Assembly (NCBI RefSeq): GCF_000372725.1
Contig: NW_005201004.1
Span: 32,077-96,076, forward strand
Source: Emiliania huxleyi CCMP1516
Taxonomy: Eukaryota; Haptophyta; Isochrysidales; Noelaerhabdaceae
Length of the DNA stretch: 64,000 bases
Direction of reading: 5' to 3'
Position 1 is the stretch's first letter. Each line of letters begins with the position of its first letter. The notes beneath the pieces are model-generated. The model searched no databases. It had not been told where the DNA came from and was given only the letters and a program-made list of their open reading frames with translations. Made by a program: the position numbers and the translations under genes. This document shows, in pieces, positions 32,017 to 42,508 of this stretch.

Positions 32017-33000
32017 TTAGCGCTTGCCTCGCTCGTGTGCGCCCCTCCCTGCGCGGCGACCCCCTCCTCCGCGCCCGGACATGTTGGTGAGGTACGCCTG
32101 TCGCCTCGCCGCCTTGCGCGCCGCGCCCGCCCCAGCCTGGCCGTGCACTCCGCCGCCGGGGCGGCTGCTTCCGGTCGCAACCTTGCCCGCGCCGCGAGGG
32201 AAGGGGAGGGCATCCTTGCCAGGTGCATCCTTGCCGGGCGCCTGCTTGCTGGGCTTGCCTTTGTTGGCCCGCTTGCCTTTCCCGCCCACGTCCGCCTCCA
32301 CGTCCGCCTCCTCCACGTCCTCGCCCTCCCCGCTCTCCTCCTCGCTCTCCTCCTCCTCCTCCTCCCAGAAGCGCCTCCCCGACTTGAACGCTCCGATCTC
32401 GTGCTGCAGCTCCTCGTCGCTCTCCTCGTCGCTCCCCTCGCCGCTCCCCTCGCCGCTCCCCTCGCCGCTCCCCTCGCTGCCCTCCACGCTCTCTTCTCCC
32501 TCCCCGCCGGCCGCCTCCACCCGCCTCCGCTTCGCAGGCTCCTCAGCCGCCGCCGCCTCCTCCTCCTCGCCCTCCTCCTCGCCCTCCTCCCAGTCCCACT
32601 CATCGCCGCCCTCCTCGCCGCCCGCGCCCGCACGACTGCGCTTGGCCTGCGCCGCCTCGCGCTCGGCCAGCATCCGCTTGAAGCGCTTGCCGTTGACGTG
32701 GCCCTCGACCGCAGACGGCTGGCGCGAGACCGGCTGGCGCGTCACGGTGCAGTAGAGGAGGTGCTTGCTCTGCTTGTGCGGCACCAGGTGAGGCGCGTGC
32801 TGCTCGAAGTCGTACGCGACCAGCGCCGCCTTCTTCCGGTAGGTCTTGCCCTCCCAGTGCGCCCGCAGCACGTCCAGCTGTGGGAGGCACTCGTGCCCCG
32901 TGGTGGAGCAGCGCACCTTGCCGCTGTCGAGGACCTCCGCGTCGGAGTGCGCCGCCACAAAGTCTACGACCGCCTTCGGCGGGGCGGACGAGGAGGACAT
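32017..33000 (-). CDS. SURF2: Surfeit locus protein 2 homologue
   Basis: 327 residues in one exon from the ATG at 33000. The N-terminal 110 residues match the SURF2 pattern: SGKVRCSTTGHECLPQLDVL (K-V-R-C-S-x-T-G-H-E), then GKTYRKK, a Y-D-F-x-x-H-x-P-H-L-V-P segment, KHLLYCTVT, and HVNGKRFKRMLAE. The rest is a long acidic, low-complexity tail (Glu/Gly/Ser-rich, five GSGEGSGEG-like units) ending in a basic Gly/Arg-rich region (NMSGRGGGGRRAGRG). SURF2 is a poorly understood nuclear/nucleolar protein, linked in the family to ribosome biogenesis. The acidic-then-basic tail fits a nucleolar location. The ORF extends a further 49 codons upstream, but the ATG at 33000 starts the conserved part. Confidence 0.85.
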   Translation of the reverse strand: MSSSSAPPKAVVDFVAAHSDAEVLDSGKVRCSTTGHECLPQLDVLRAHWEGKTYRKKAALVAYDFEQHAPHLVPHKQSKHLLYCTVTRQPVSRQPSAVEGHVNGKRFKRMLAEREAAQAKRSRAGAGGEEGGDEWDWEEGEEEGEEEEAAAAEEPAKRRRVEAAGGEGEESVEGSEGSGEGSGEGSGEGSDEESDEELQHEIGAFKSGRRFWEEEEEESEEESGEGEDVEEADVEADVGGKGKRANKGKPSKQAPGKDAPGKDALPFPRGAGKVATGSSRPGGGVHGQAGAGAARKAARRQAYLTNMSGRGGGGRRAGRGAHERGKR

Positions 33001-33650
33001 CGCGGTGCAACGCAGGTGCAGGCGCAGGTCAGCTGGGGGCACGTGGGGGCGCGACGCGAGGCTGTTCACTTCACCCTGCACCCTGGGGACCCGGCGCTGC
33101 ACACAGCCCAGGTACGACGGCAAGAAACCCGAGGGGAAGCTGTTCACTACACGACTGCTTGGAGGATTTTTTCCCGTTCATCATTTGCCGGGCGCTTGCG
33201 GTTGTGTGTTCTTCACCTTCCTACAAACATACACACCACATGCACATGCACATGCACATGCACATGCACATGCACATGCACATGCACATGCACATGCACA
33301 TGCACATGCACATGCACATGCACATGCACATGCACATGCACATGCACATGTGCAATGCACATGTATGTGTGTGTCTTGTGTGTGAGCCTGCTTGTGTCTG
33401 TGTGTCGCTCGTGCGTGTCCGCGCGGGCGAGCGAGCAAGGCGAGAGTGGAGGTGAATCGAGTCGCCATACACTTTTGGCCACTTCTTATTTATTTAGTTC
33501 GCGTTCTCATCGAGACAAAAGAATCTTACAACAAAACTCCCTCGCACAACACTGGGCACGGGACTGGCGCAAAGAATGATAAAGAAAAGCTGGGATTTCG
33601 CGTCTGACTCATCGACCTGGGCCGCCGCGACTTCGCGTACCTAATCTACC
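33001..33650. other. Divergent intergenic region with microsatellite
   Basis: This lies between SURF2 (minus) and the coiled-coil gene (plus). Besides the GCACAT tract, an AT-rich ACTTCTTATTTATTTAG lies at 33481-33497. AAAAGAATCTT at about 33518 resembles the AAATTCTTTTT element in reverse. Confidence 0.4.
33238..33352 (+). repeat. (GCACAT)n hexanucleotide repeat
   Basis: About 18 nearly perfect units of CACATG / GCACAT. The unit is close to self-complementary (ATGCAC / GTGCAT), so it can pair within a strand. Confidence 0.95.
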
Positions 33651-36600
33651 ATGGCGGACCGCGCCTCGCACGGCGGCCCTGGGCTGGTCGACGACCGCCT
33701 CCGAGCGATGCAGGCCAACCTGGAGGCGCTAATGGCGCAGGTCGAGGAGAAGACGCAGCTCGCGGCGGAGGGCTTCAAAGAGGCGGGCAAGCAGCGCGAG
33801 CTGGTGATTGCGCTCACAAAGAAGATTGACGCGGTGAGCAAGCGGAACAAGGCCCTCGAGAAGGAGGCGACGCGGGCCGAGCTCGCAAGGGCCGAGCTCG
33901 TCACTCTCGCTGTCCAGACCGACGAGGACGCCGCCCTGCTCGCGGCGCGTGCGGCGGCGGAGGAGGCGCGGCAGTCGCTCTCGCGGGCGGAGGCGGCTCT
34001 GGCGAGAGAGGCCGAGGAGCGGCGGACCGAGGCCGCGGCGGCGGAGCGGCGGCTGGCTGCGCTGCGGGAGGAGGGCGGCGCTGCGGTGGCGGCGCTCGAG
34101 GAGCGTTTGGCTGCCGCTGAGGCGGCGAGGGAGAGGGAGAGGGAGGGGGCGGCGGCGGCGGCGGCGGCGGCGGAGTCGGCGTTGCAGTCCGAGCGAGAGG
34201 CGCGCGCCACCGCCCAGGAGGCGGCCGCCGCCGCAGAGCGGAGAAGTGGTCCGCTCGAGGCGAGGGATTGCTCTCGCGGCTTGCGCCAGCAGGCGGGCAG
34301 CTGCCTGTGACGCGTCCGGGACACGGCCCTTCAGGCGCAGCTGCTCGAGGCGCAGCGGCGGATCGAGAGCGTCGAGGGCGACGCCATCGCCTCGTCGCGG
34401 GCCCTCGCCCGCGCCACCGAGGAGCCGCCATAGCCCTGACCCTGACCCTGACCCTGACCCTGACCCTGACCCGGACCCTGACCCTGACCCGGACCCGGAC
34501 CCTAAGCCTCGCCCGAGCCACTAGAGGAGCCGCTAGAGGAGCCGCTAGAGGAGGGTCACTAGGAGCCGCTAGAGGAGCCGCCCTCGCTCGAAGCGAAGTG
34601 CCGGGTCGGTCCCTCACGCACCGCCGGTCGCACCTCTGGTCAGGAGTCGACTTCGCGCGACGCGACGCTCGAGTCCGCCTCCAGAGAGATAGATAGACAG
34701 AGAGATGCCTCCCAGCCGCCGACCTCGCCCCGCGCGTCTCGGACGCGTCGTGCGCGTGGCCCGTAGATCCCTCTCCCGCCGCTCATCTCTCCCCATCTCT
34801 CCCCATCTCTCCCCATATCTCGGTGGCCCGTAGGTCCCTCTCCCGCCAGCTCATCTCTCGCCATCTCTCCCCATATCTCCCCATATCTCGGTGGCCCGTA
34901 GGTCCCTCTCCCGCCAGCTCGCCGCCTCCAGCGAGCGAGAGGCGGCGCCTGCCGCCGCAACGCCACCCGGCCGTGCCCCGTGCTCCGGCAGTGTCTGTCC
35001 GCCCCTTTGGTGTAGGCGGAGCTGGCCGCCGGGCTGGCGGGGCTAGAGGCGGAGAAGAAGAGGCGGGTTCGGTGGGGGTGAGGCGGCGCTCTTCAGCGCG
35101 ACGTGGCGTGTGGACAGGTCGAGCTGGGAGAGGCGAGAGCTCAGCTCGAGGCGTCGAGTGAGACAGTTGCCACCGCGGCCGACTCGTCGCGAGCAGAGGC
35201 GCGAGAGGCAGCGGAGAGGCAGCCGAGAGGCAGCCGAGAGGCAGCCGAGAGGCAGCGGAGAGGCAGCCGAGATGTGGGCGTGATGTGGGCGAGGCTTGTC
35301 GGGAGCAGAGGCGGAGGGCAGAGCTGCGCAGTGTCATATCCTCATATCCGTGGCACGTGCACGACACGTCCGAGACATGTCCGAGACATGTCCCGCAGGC
35401 GGAGGCGGAGCTGCGCAGTGCGCTCGCCAGTTCGGCGGCGGCGGAGGAGGAGGCGGCCACACTCAAGGAGGAGCTTAGCGCGCGAAACGGTTTGCGCCGC
35501 GCTTGCCCGCGCCCCCGCTCCCCCTCCCAGGGGCAAAGCAGCGATGCTCGTTGATGACTCCTCCGCGCTTCCCCAGGCGCGCTGCGCAGCCTCGGCTCCC
35601 AGCTGCTCAAGCTGCGCGACGAGCTCGCCGCCGCCACACAGGAGAAAGAGGCGCTCAAGGAGCGGCTCGCCGCTCCTCTAACTCCTTCATCAACGCATCA
35701 ACGCATCAACGCACTCATTGAAGGCGCTCAAGGAGCGGCTCGGCGCCGCTGACGCAGACGTCGAGGCGAACGCGTACGCGATCGCGGCACTGCAGGCCTG
35801 CCCGCCCGCCCGCAGGCACCCGACTCGCCGAGTAGCCACTGACTTTTCAGTTGTCGCGCAGGCGGCTCTGCGTGAGCACGCCGCGGCGCCGCCGGCTGCA
35901 GCTGCGCCCGCCGCGCCCGCCGCGCCCGCCGCGCCGGACGTCAGTAGCGGCGTGAGCGGCAACGGGGAGAGCCTCACAGGGTGATTGCTAGAAGAGAGGG
36001 AGAGAGGGAGGGGGGGAGGGAGAGAGAGCTAGTTGCCGGCCTCTCCTGCTCTGCCCCCCCCCCCCCCCCAAGGGTGCCACCTCGCTCTCCCCTCGCTGCC
36101 CGCAGGTGGGGCCGCGAGTCCGACGCGGACTACTCCGTCTACTCCGTCCAGCCCTCCGGCTCCGTCCAGCCCTCCGGCTCCGTCCAGCCCTCCTGCTCCG
36201 TCCAGCCCTCCGAGCACCACTCCTCCTTGCCGACCTCGCCCAACCCGCAGCACTCTGCCTTGCCGCCGCCGCCGCCCCCAAACACGCAGCCAGCAGACAC
36301 GCCGCCGCCGCCGCCAGCGCCCAAATCACCGCCGCCGCCGCCGCCGCCGCCGCCGATCGACGACGACGTGTTAGACGCGGCGGTCGATGCTGCTGTCCGC
36401 GCTGCCGACGAGGCGACGCAGGCGGCCAGCCATACACATAGGCCACCTCAGCCGAGCAGGCCCTGCCTGTCTCATGCCCACGACACGTCCCCGACACGTC
36501 CACGACACGACACGTCCACGACACGTCCCCGACACGTCCCCGACGCGTCCCCGACATGTCCCGTGCAGGCGGCGAGCTCGACCGAGTGGCTCCGGGGAGG

Positions 36601-37492
36601 CGCAGAGAGGCCGGGTGGCGGCAGGGTCGACGCAGCCTCCCGGCCGCCCCCGCCCCCGCCCCCGCCCGCCGCCGGCGCGCCGCGGCTGGGTGCGTTTATG
36701 GGCGGGGCGCTGGGCGCGGGCGTGGCGAGAGCAAAGGCGGGGTCGCCGCAGAGGCGGGGAGAGGGCGGCCTGTCGGGGCGGGGTGGAACTTTGCTGGCTG
36801 GTGTCTCGACTGTAGGAGAAGATGCGGTCGGCGAAGGAGACGGCGCTGCTGCTGGGGGAGGGCATCGGCGCGATGCAGCCGAGATGCAGCCGAGATGCAG
36901 CCGAGATAGCGCTGCTGCGGGGGGGCGTCGGCCAGGGGATGCGCGGGCGCTTGGCTCCGACGTGTCGTGGACGTGTCGTGGACGTGTCGTGGACGTGTCG
37001 TGGACGTGTCGTGGACGTGTCGTGGACGTGTCGTGGACGTGTCGTGGACGTGTCGTGGACGTGTCGTGGACGTGTCGTGGACGTGTCGTGGACGTGTCGT
37101 GGTCGTGTGGTGACGTGTGGTGGACCTCTCGACCCCTAGACCTCTCAACCCCTAGGCGAGGGGATGCGCGAGGACGTCGACATGGCCGTCAGCTTCGCGC
37201 GCTCCTTCAAGAGCAACCGCAAGGGCGCAGCCTCGCCCGCGCTGGACCGGCCTCAGCACGATTCGGCGGGGGCCGCCGCGGCGTCGGCGGCGCAGGCTGC
37301 AGCGGCGCTGCACGAGCGAGGCAGTGGCAGCGGCGTGGGTAGGGCCGGGGGCGGGGCGGGTCTGAGCTGTTCCCTGGTGTCGCTTTGATAGGCGAGAAGC
37401 TCAGCCAGCTGGACGACAAGTTCCGCTCGCTCGCGGACGGCTGCGAGGACTTTGCCGCTTCGGCGAGAAAGCTGCGGCAACAGCAGCGGTGA
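33651..37492 (+). CDS. Coiled-coil protein ending in an R-SNARE-like segment
   Basis: Many short exons on the plus strand. Exon 1 (from 33651, ATG in ACCATGG) is a long coiled coil (LRAMQANLEALMAQVEEKTQ and onward), Ala/Glu/Arg-rich. Further coiled-coil exons lie near 34341-34430, 35017-35080, 35119-35270, 35399-35490, 35577-35670, 35723-35800 and 35862-35980. Proline/Ser-rich exons lie at 36106-36420 and 36569-36740, then short exons near 36818-36870, 37157-37319 and 37393-37492. The last join (GC donor, GAG|GCAGTG ... GATAG|GCG) gives LHERGEKLSQLDDKF, then ADGCEDFAASARKLRQQQ and stop. This matches the central arginine layer and C-terminal half of R-SNAREs (LERDQKLSELDD in synaptobrevins). 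There is no transmembrane anchor, as in tomosyn-type R-SNAREs. A vesicle-fusion regulator is a reasonable inference. Internal exon limits are approximate. Confidence 0.55.
34436..34505 (+). repeat. (CCCTGA)n / CCGGAC tract inside an intron
   Basis: About eleven units of CCCTGA or CCCGGA follow an exon of the coiled-coil gene. It resembles telomeric CCCTAA but differs in the fifth base. A GAGCCGCTAGAG repeat follows at 34518-34580. Confidence 0.85.
34756..34930 (+). repeat. Exon-edge triplication with CTCCCCATAT satellite
   Basis: GTGGCCCGTAG-x-TCCCTCTC occurs at 34756, 34823 and 34891, offsets 67 and 68. The gaps are filled by CATCTCTCCCCATATCTCCC units. Each copy offers GTAG|GTCC or GTAG|ATCC splice-like sites. 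Confidence 0.75.
35650..35742 (+). repeat. Exon-edge duplication, 73-bp offset
   Basis: GGCGCTCAAGGAGCGGCTCG is found at 35650-35669 and 35723-35742. Both read EALKERL / KALKERL in the coiled coil. Between them is an ACGCATCA minisatellite (CATCAACGCATCAACGCAT). Confidence 0.8.
36958..37115 (+). repeat. GACGTGTCGTG minisatellite filling an intron
   Basis: About thirteen perfect 11-base units (GACGTGTCGTG) form most of an intron of the coiled-coil gene. The unit is half of the GGACACGTCC / GGACATGTCC palindrome that recurs in many other introns here. Confidence 0.9.
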
Positions 37493-37855
37493 GGGCGCTG
37501 CCCGTTCACGGCGTCCCTGCTCGCGGACTGCTTAGGGTGGCGCTTGCATGTTGCACATGTTGTTGGAGGAAACTAGACGGCACATGCCGGGCAATAATTT
37601 GCACAAAGATGTAAACGTACGTGATTCCATAAAGTACCCGGGGTCAATGGCGATTTTGGCGTTGTGGGGGGGGGCTCATCGTTCATTTGTGCCATTTGAG
37701 AACATATTTCCGCGCCCCGCCCGCGCCGTGCCGCCTCACATGCACATGCTCATCTCTCGGCGCCGAGCGCGCTCGCGCAATCGGAATCGCGAGCGTGTGC
37801 GTGTCCGTTTGTGGTGCGCAGCTCAGGGCACAGGGGTGAGCGTGTCTGTCAGAAT

Positions 37856-38070
37856 GGTCTTTTCTCGCAGCTGCGAGACATGCTTTCTCGGAGCGGGGCA
37901 TCCAAAACAACAGGGCGGAAGGGAGGGGTGACCATACGCGCAGCGCAGGAGGGGTGCCCCTAAGGGGGCACAAGCTCAAAGGGGAGTGAACAAGACGCCG
38001 CACAGGCGACGTGCACGCTCGCCGCCTGCGCTCGCCGCGTCGCTCTCTCCCTCCCCTTCTTTGCTTGAAC
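37856..38070 (+). repeat. Repeat A, copy 1
   Basis: 215 bases, from GGTCTTTTCTCGCAGCTGCG to CCTTCTTTGCTTGAAC, nearly identical to 38407-38626. A diverged inverted copy is at about 62767-62938. Confidence 0.9.
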
Positions 38071-38300
38071 TAGGGAATAAAGAGAGCTTCTGCGAGCCGC
38101 GCTCGGCCCCTGTCGGGCGCGATGGCCGCGGCAGTACCGCCGATCGATGTGCACTGCGTTCACGCGGGGCCCGACGCCCCCGTCCAGGGCCCCGCTGCCC
38201 ACCCGCTGGTGGTGGCTACTGCCGTCCTCCGCTGGGGGCCGGCTGCGGCTGAACATCACTAGGGAGATTTGATTGGCGCTGGCGCCTGCTGTTGACAAGT

Positions 38301-38406
38301 GGGATCATCTGGCTTCCGGAATACTTCCGCGAAGCTGCCCCCAGCAGGCGTTTGACCAAAATCCAAATTTCCCTACTCCAGTTGAGGCTGCCCTCGGACC
38401 CGAGAA
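38301..38406 (+). repeat. Repeat B, copy 1
   Basis: 106 bases, from GGGATCATCTGGCTTCCGGA to GGACCCGAGAA, repeated at 38670-38775. It directly precedes repeat A copy 2. Internally GGAATACTTCCGCGAAG is a short inverted motif. Confidence 0.9.
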
Positions 38407-38626
38407 GGTCTTTTCTCGCAGCTGCGAGACATGCTTTCTCGGAGCGGGGCATCCAAAACAACAGGGCGGAAGGGAGGGGTGACCATACGCGCAGCGCAGG
38501 AGGGGTGCCCCTAAGGGGGCACAAAGGTAGCTCAAAGGGGAGTGAACAAGACGCCGCACAGGCGACGTGCACGCTCGCCGCCTGCGCTCGCCGCGTCGCT
38601 CTCTCCCTCCCCTTCTTTGCTTGAAC
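38407..38626 (+). repeat. Repeat A, copy 2
   Basis: 220 bases, same as copy 1 apart from an insert of AGGTAG and few substitutions. The high identity points to a recent duplication of the B-A unit. Confidence 0.9.
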
Positions 38627-38669
38627 CCACCACCATCCCCTGTCACCTCCGTGTGTGTGTGCCTGCTGG

Positions 38670-38775
38670 GGGATCATCTGGCTTCCGGAATACTTCCGCG
38701 AAGCTGCCCCCAGCAGGCGTTTGACCAAAATCCAAATTTCCCTACTCCAGTTGAGGCTGCCCTCGGACCCGAGAA
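38670..38775 (+). repeat. Repeat B, copy 2
   Basis: Matches 38301-38406 base for base as far as I can see. After it the sequence diverges (AATGTCAGAAAT) towards the 3' end of the AlkB-like gene. Confidence 0.9.
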
Positions 38776-38937
38776 ATGTCAGAAATATCGGTGTAAAAAA
38801 CGAGCAGCAAAGTCAGGGCTCAGGCACAAGAGCTACGCGACGATCAAGATCATCGAGATACGAGATCCCAACACCCAAGACTGCTAGTCTTCGAGTACTA
38901 TCGACTATATGGTCCGGTATATGGTCTAAGCTATCCT

Positions 38938-39952
38938 CTACCCCTCGGCGAAGGCCAGCACGATGGAGATGCGGCTGGGGGAGCGTCGCACCAAGTAGTC
39001 GGTCTGGCCCCACCAGTCGCACACCGCGGCGCCGTCGGCCAAGTCGACCTCTACACCGGGCCGGATCGCGTGCAGCCAAGAGTCTCGCGCGTCGCCTGCA
39101 GGAAGGCTCGTGGACGGTCCAGGGGAGTCCGTCGCGCCATCGCGTGCGGCCACAAGCCTCTCGCGTCGCCTGCGAAGTGGAGCAGTGTGCGCGGCTGGCA
39201 CATTGCGTCGATGTCGAGGTCGCTCCACGAGCGCAGCCCGACCTCGGAGGGGTCCCGCCTTTGGGGACACGCCATGGCCGTGTCTCGGACACGCCCCGGG
39301 CAGGCCCAGGGCTTGGGAGGGAGCCTCGCCTGCGCGGCGGCAGGCCGTTGGCGCCGAGCAGCGCGTCGGAGGGCGAGAAAGTGGTCACAACGGAGGAGAG
39401 GAGGCCGAGCACGAAGACGTGCGGCCCGTCCAGGCGCGGGTCGAGGTGCGGGTCGAGCTGGAAGAAGGAGTCGCGCCGCAGGTTGAGCGTCAGGTCGCGC
39501 AGAGCGCCGACGTTGTACAGGCCGCTCCCCCTCAGCCGGCCGGCCAGCGCTCCCATGGCGGGCGGCAGCGCCGACTCGTCAAAGTCGTCTCCGTAGCCCC
39601 ACGGAGGCAGCGCCTGGTCGGCCTTCTCCGGCCGGCCCGTCACGCGTGTGTTGTTGACCACCTCGCGCGTCGACTCGATCGAGCCGTCCGCCGGGTTGAG
39701 CACGTGCGCCCTCCGGTCGCCGTCGTAGTCGTAGCCAAAGGAGAGCGCGGCCGCACGCGCCTCGGCCGCGAGAGCCTCCTCCTCCGCCTCATCCACGAAG
39801 CCAGGCTCGAGCCTCACTCCCGGGTTCGCCGCGGGGAGCACGAAGCCGCCGTCGGACACGCGCCGCAAATACTGGGCGTCGCGGCGCGAGCAGGCGCGGG
39901 TGGCGAGCCCGCGTGAGGCCCGCAGGAGGAGACTGGGCGAGAGCAGCCGCAT
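38938..39952 (-). CDS. AlkB-like 2-oxoglutarate/Fe(II) dioxygenase
   Basis: Three exons, 39952-39330, 39258-39170 and 39095-38938, join in phases 2 and 1 to 289 residues. The N-terminus (MRLLSPSLLLRASRGLATRA) is Arg-rich like a mitochondrial presequence. Core features: NNTRVTGRPEKAD, NLRRDSFFQLDPHLDPRLDG with the iron-binding H-x-D (HLD), and SWSDLDIDAMCQPRTLLHFA. Across the last splice comes HFAG|DARDSWLHAIRPG (second iron histidine, typical L-x-GEAR-x-x-W-x-H-x-I of AlkB proteins), then SRISIVLAFAE with the cosubstrate arginine. Among eukaryotic ALKBH proteins the mitochondrial ALKBH7 type or an RNA demethylase are both possible. Both introns appear to be GC-AG (GCAG|GCGAGG, GCAG|GCGACG). 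Reading straight through the introns destroys the C-terminal motif, which supports the splicing. Confidence 0.75.
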
Positions 39953-42508
39953 TGGGGCTTAAGTTAAAGCAGATGGATCAGACGCGCGCTGGACGAGAGA
40001 GCTGGAGAGAGAGCGACCAGGGCGAGCGCGGGCGCCAGCTGGCATTCGGCTTTCTTTTGGCGGGCCGCGCCTAGACAGGAGCGAGCAGAGAGAGAGAGAG
40101 AGAGAGAGAAACCGCCAATGGCCGTTATCCGTTAGTGCGGACGTCGCCGCGGCTCGCCTCTGCCGCGGCGGCTGCTGCGCGCACGCGGCGGCGCCGCTCT
40201 CTCGCGAGACGGCTGGCGACGCGGCTCGCCGCCGACGTACGGTGCGCTCGTTCGACGGTCCGCAGCGTGGCGTGCGCGGCGCGGAGCGCCGCTCTGCGAG
40301 CGCCTCTGCGCCTGCACTGCCTGTCTCTGTTGGTGCTGGTGGTGGTGGTGCTGCTGCTGCTGGTGCCGATGCTGCTGCTGGCGCGGCGCGGCTGTGCGAC
40401 TGGGCTCGACGCGCGCGTCGCGAGCGTCTGACGCGGCGGGCGGCGTCGGGCAGGTGCGCTTCTCTCTCGGGTGGTGGTGGTGGTGCTGCTGCTGCTGCTG
40501 GTGGTGCAGATGCTGCTGCTGGTGCGGCGCGGCTCTCCGACGCGACTCGATGCGCGCGTCGCGGCTATCTGACGCGGCGGGCGGCGTCGCGGGCGGCAGC
40601 GATCTCGGCTCGACGGCGGAGGTGGAGGCTGGTGGCTGTGGTGGACTTTGAGTTTATTTCATGGTCGAGTACGGGGACCGGGGGGTCAACCGGGAGGCAG
40701 GGGGTTCAACCAGGCGACGGCGGACCGTGGGCCATCGCGGGGACGGGCCCGCCGGAGGCGCGCCCGGTAGATCCGGATGGTCTCACCCGGTGGGAGGCAC
40801 CGAGGCGTCTGGGACGCTCAGCTCTACCTTAAGCTCCTGAGGGGCGCGTGGTTTTAACCACGTAGTACGACTACAGCCCACCACAGACACCCTCCCTCTC
40901 CACACGTGTGCACACACCCTCACCCTCTCCCCTCTCCTCTCTCTCTCTCTCCTCTCTCTCCTCTCCTTGTCTGTGCTGTCTGCCTGACTCAGGCACTAAT
41001 TCTGCCGATGCGTGATTGTGTGTGGGCTGCTCCGAGGGGGCCCTCTGTGCGATCCGATGGGTAGGGAGTCTGTGCCCGGGCGGTGTCCGGTGCGGAGTCT
41101 CTCTCTGATCCCACCTGTGGTGTTGGGTGTGAGGTCGTGGAAGCTTCGATCCCAAGGGGGGGAGCCGAGCCCACTCATAACCAACTCTCAGGGGCAGTAG
41201 GTGGGCGAGCCTCGAGCGCGCTCATCTCGATCGTCAAGGCGTCGCTACGCGCGGTCTTCCGCGGGGGGAGCTGCGTCGACGGGTGCGGGACCGCGGCGCA
41301 GCCAGTGCCGCGGCGAGGCCTCCGGCTGTTTGCGGCGGGCGGCTTGCTGCTCGCTGCGATGGCGAAAAACTCGTCTCGCCACACGCCAAGGGCTTATGCT
41401 CTGGCGAGACGTGAGGCGCATGCGCCCAGGAGGGGAGGGGGCATGTGTAACGACACTGCTAGAGATGCCTTTCGGGGCCCAGAGATAAAACTTCTGTGAT
41501 GCCATGCGTGACCTAGTAGTGTCCCCAGCTATGGGCGTGTCCACGTTGGAGCCAGGTGTGGTGTGGGCGCGAGAATAGCTCCGCCGTTCATGGAGGCAAC
41601 CGATGCGAGTCGACTGGTGTGTGTCGTCGTGGTTTCGTATCAAGAATTCTCTCTCTCTCTCTCTCGAGCGAGCATTGGTGTTGAGGCGGCGCTCCTTTGG
41701 GCGGCTGTTGAATCAGCAGATTCCACCTCATCTTTCCATTACTCTCATCCCAGTGGATGGACGTCCGTACCGTACGTCCCTTTGTGTTCCTCTCCCCGTC
41801 CGCCAGCGAGACGCTCAGTCGCTGGCGGCCGCGGTTTTTCTGTGACCCACCACCTCTCCCTTGTGTTTTGTCTGGGGAGGGGCTTCTCCTGCGGAGTCGT
41901 GCGTGCGCAGGGCTCCTCTTTGCTTTCTTCTAACCCTCCGCGGTTCCCCATTCAAGACTAAAGATCGAAGATTGAGATTGTGGATTGCAGATCGCTGAGC
42001 AGCAACACGGGCCAAAATGTGGAGATAGGAGATGAAGAATGCAGATTGTAGATCCTAGCGCCCAGCGCCCAGCCTGCCCCAGCCATCCGCCGCCGCCGCC
42101 GACTCTGCTACCTCCTCCCCTCTATAAGGCAAGCGACTTTCTCTTTAATAGTAATAATAATTGTTATAATTAAAACGGACATCCCAAGCTAGGGCTGGGT
42201 CGAGGACAGACTACACGTCCCCACCTTTGCAGGATTTTGCAAAAGCGAGGGGGGAGGGCGCATCGCCGCGCGGAGAGGGCACACGGCACAGGGGATCTCT
42301 CTCGCAAAGGAGGTATCTTTTTTGTTCTTTGCCGAAATTCTTTCTGACAGTTTTTAGTGTTGTGCGACCCGATTCTTCGTAAATTCTTTTTGTGAGAGGG
42401 GCTTGCATACTAAAATTCTTTTTGTACAAGCGCCCCTTCGTCTCGCGGTGGCCCGCTTGCAGGCTTCACAACAGCTCAGCTGACATCCGCCAGTCCATGC
42501 CGTGAGCG
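39953..42508. other. Long intergenic stretch, no clear gene
   Basis: This contains an (AG)n run at 40086-40110 and a roughly 130-150-bp imperfect tandem duplication at about 40330-40600 (GTGGTGGTGCTGCTGCTGCT, then GCGCGTCGCG). At 41200-41400 a plus-strand frame has mild coding bias (SSALISIVKASLRAVF, GLRLFAAGGLLLAAMAK) but no motif. 40760-41180 has GC-rich potential stems but I could not fit a tRNA or snRNA. Confidence 0.4.
42331..42424 (+). promoter_or_regulatory. Cluster of three AAATTCTTTTT-type elements before the DnaJ gene
   Basis: AAATTCTTTCT at 42335, AAATTCTTTTTGT at 42381 and AAATTCTTTTTGT at 42413 lie 174, 128 and 96 bases upstream of the ATG at 42509. This is the densest cluster of the word in the window. 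A promoter role is inferred from position. Confidence 0.45.

Larger units (their letters stand above)
37493..38937. other. Repeat block, no gene seen
   Basis: This holds two copies of repeat A and two of repeat B. The ORFs here mirror the duplication and show no known domain. Confidence 0.6.

Noticed and set aside
31828..33579. 583-codon plus-strand ORF
   Set aside because: Antisense shadow of SURF2 that also runs through the GCACAT repeat.
34436..34505. Telomere-like CCCTGA repeat
   Set aside because: The unit is not CCCTAA, the tract is short, mixed with CCGGAC, and within an intron.
40760..41180. Possible tRNA or snRNA
   Set aside because: I could not form a cloverleaf or find a T-loop GTTCRANNC, Sm site or U6-like block; stems seen are weak.
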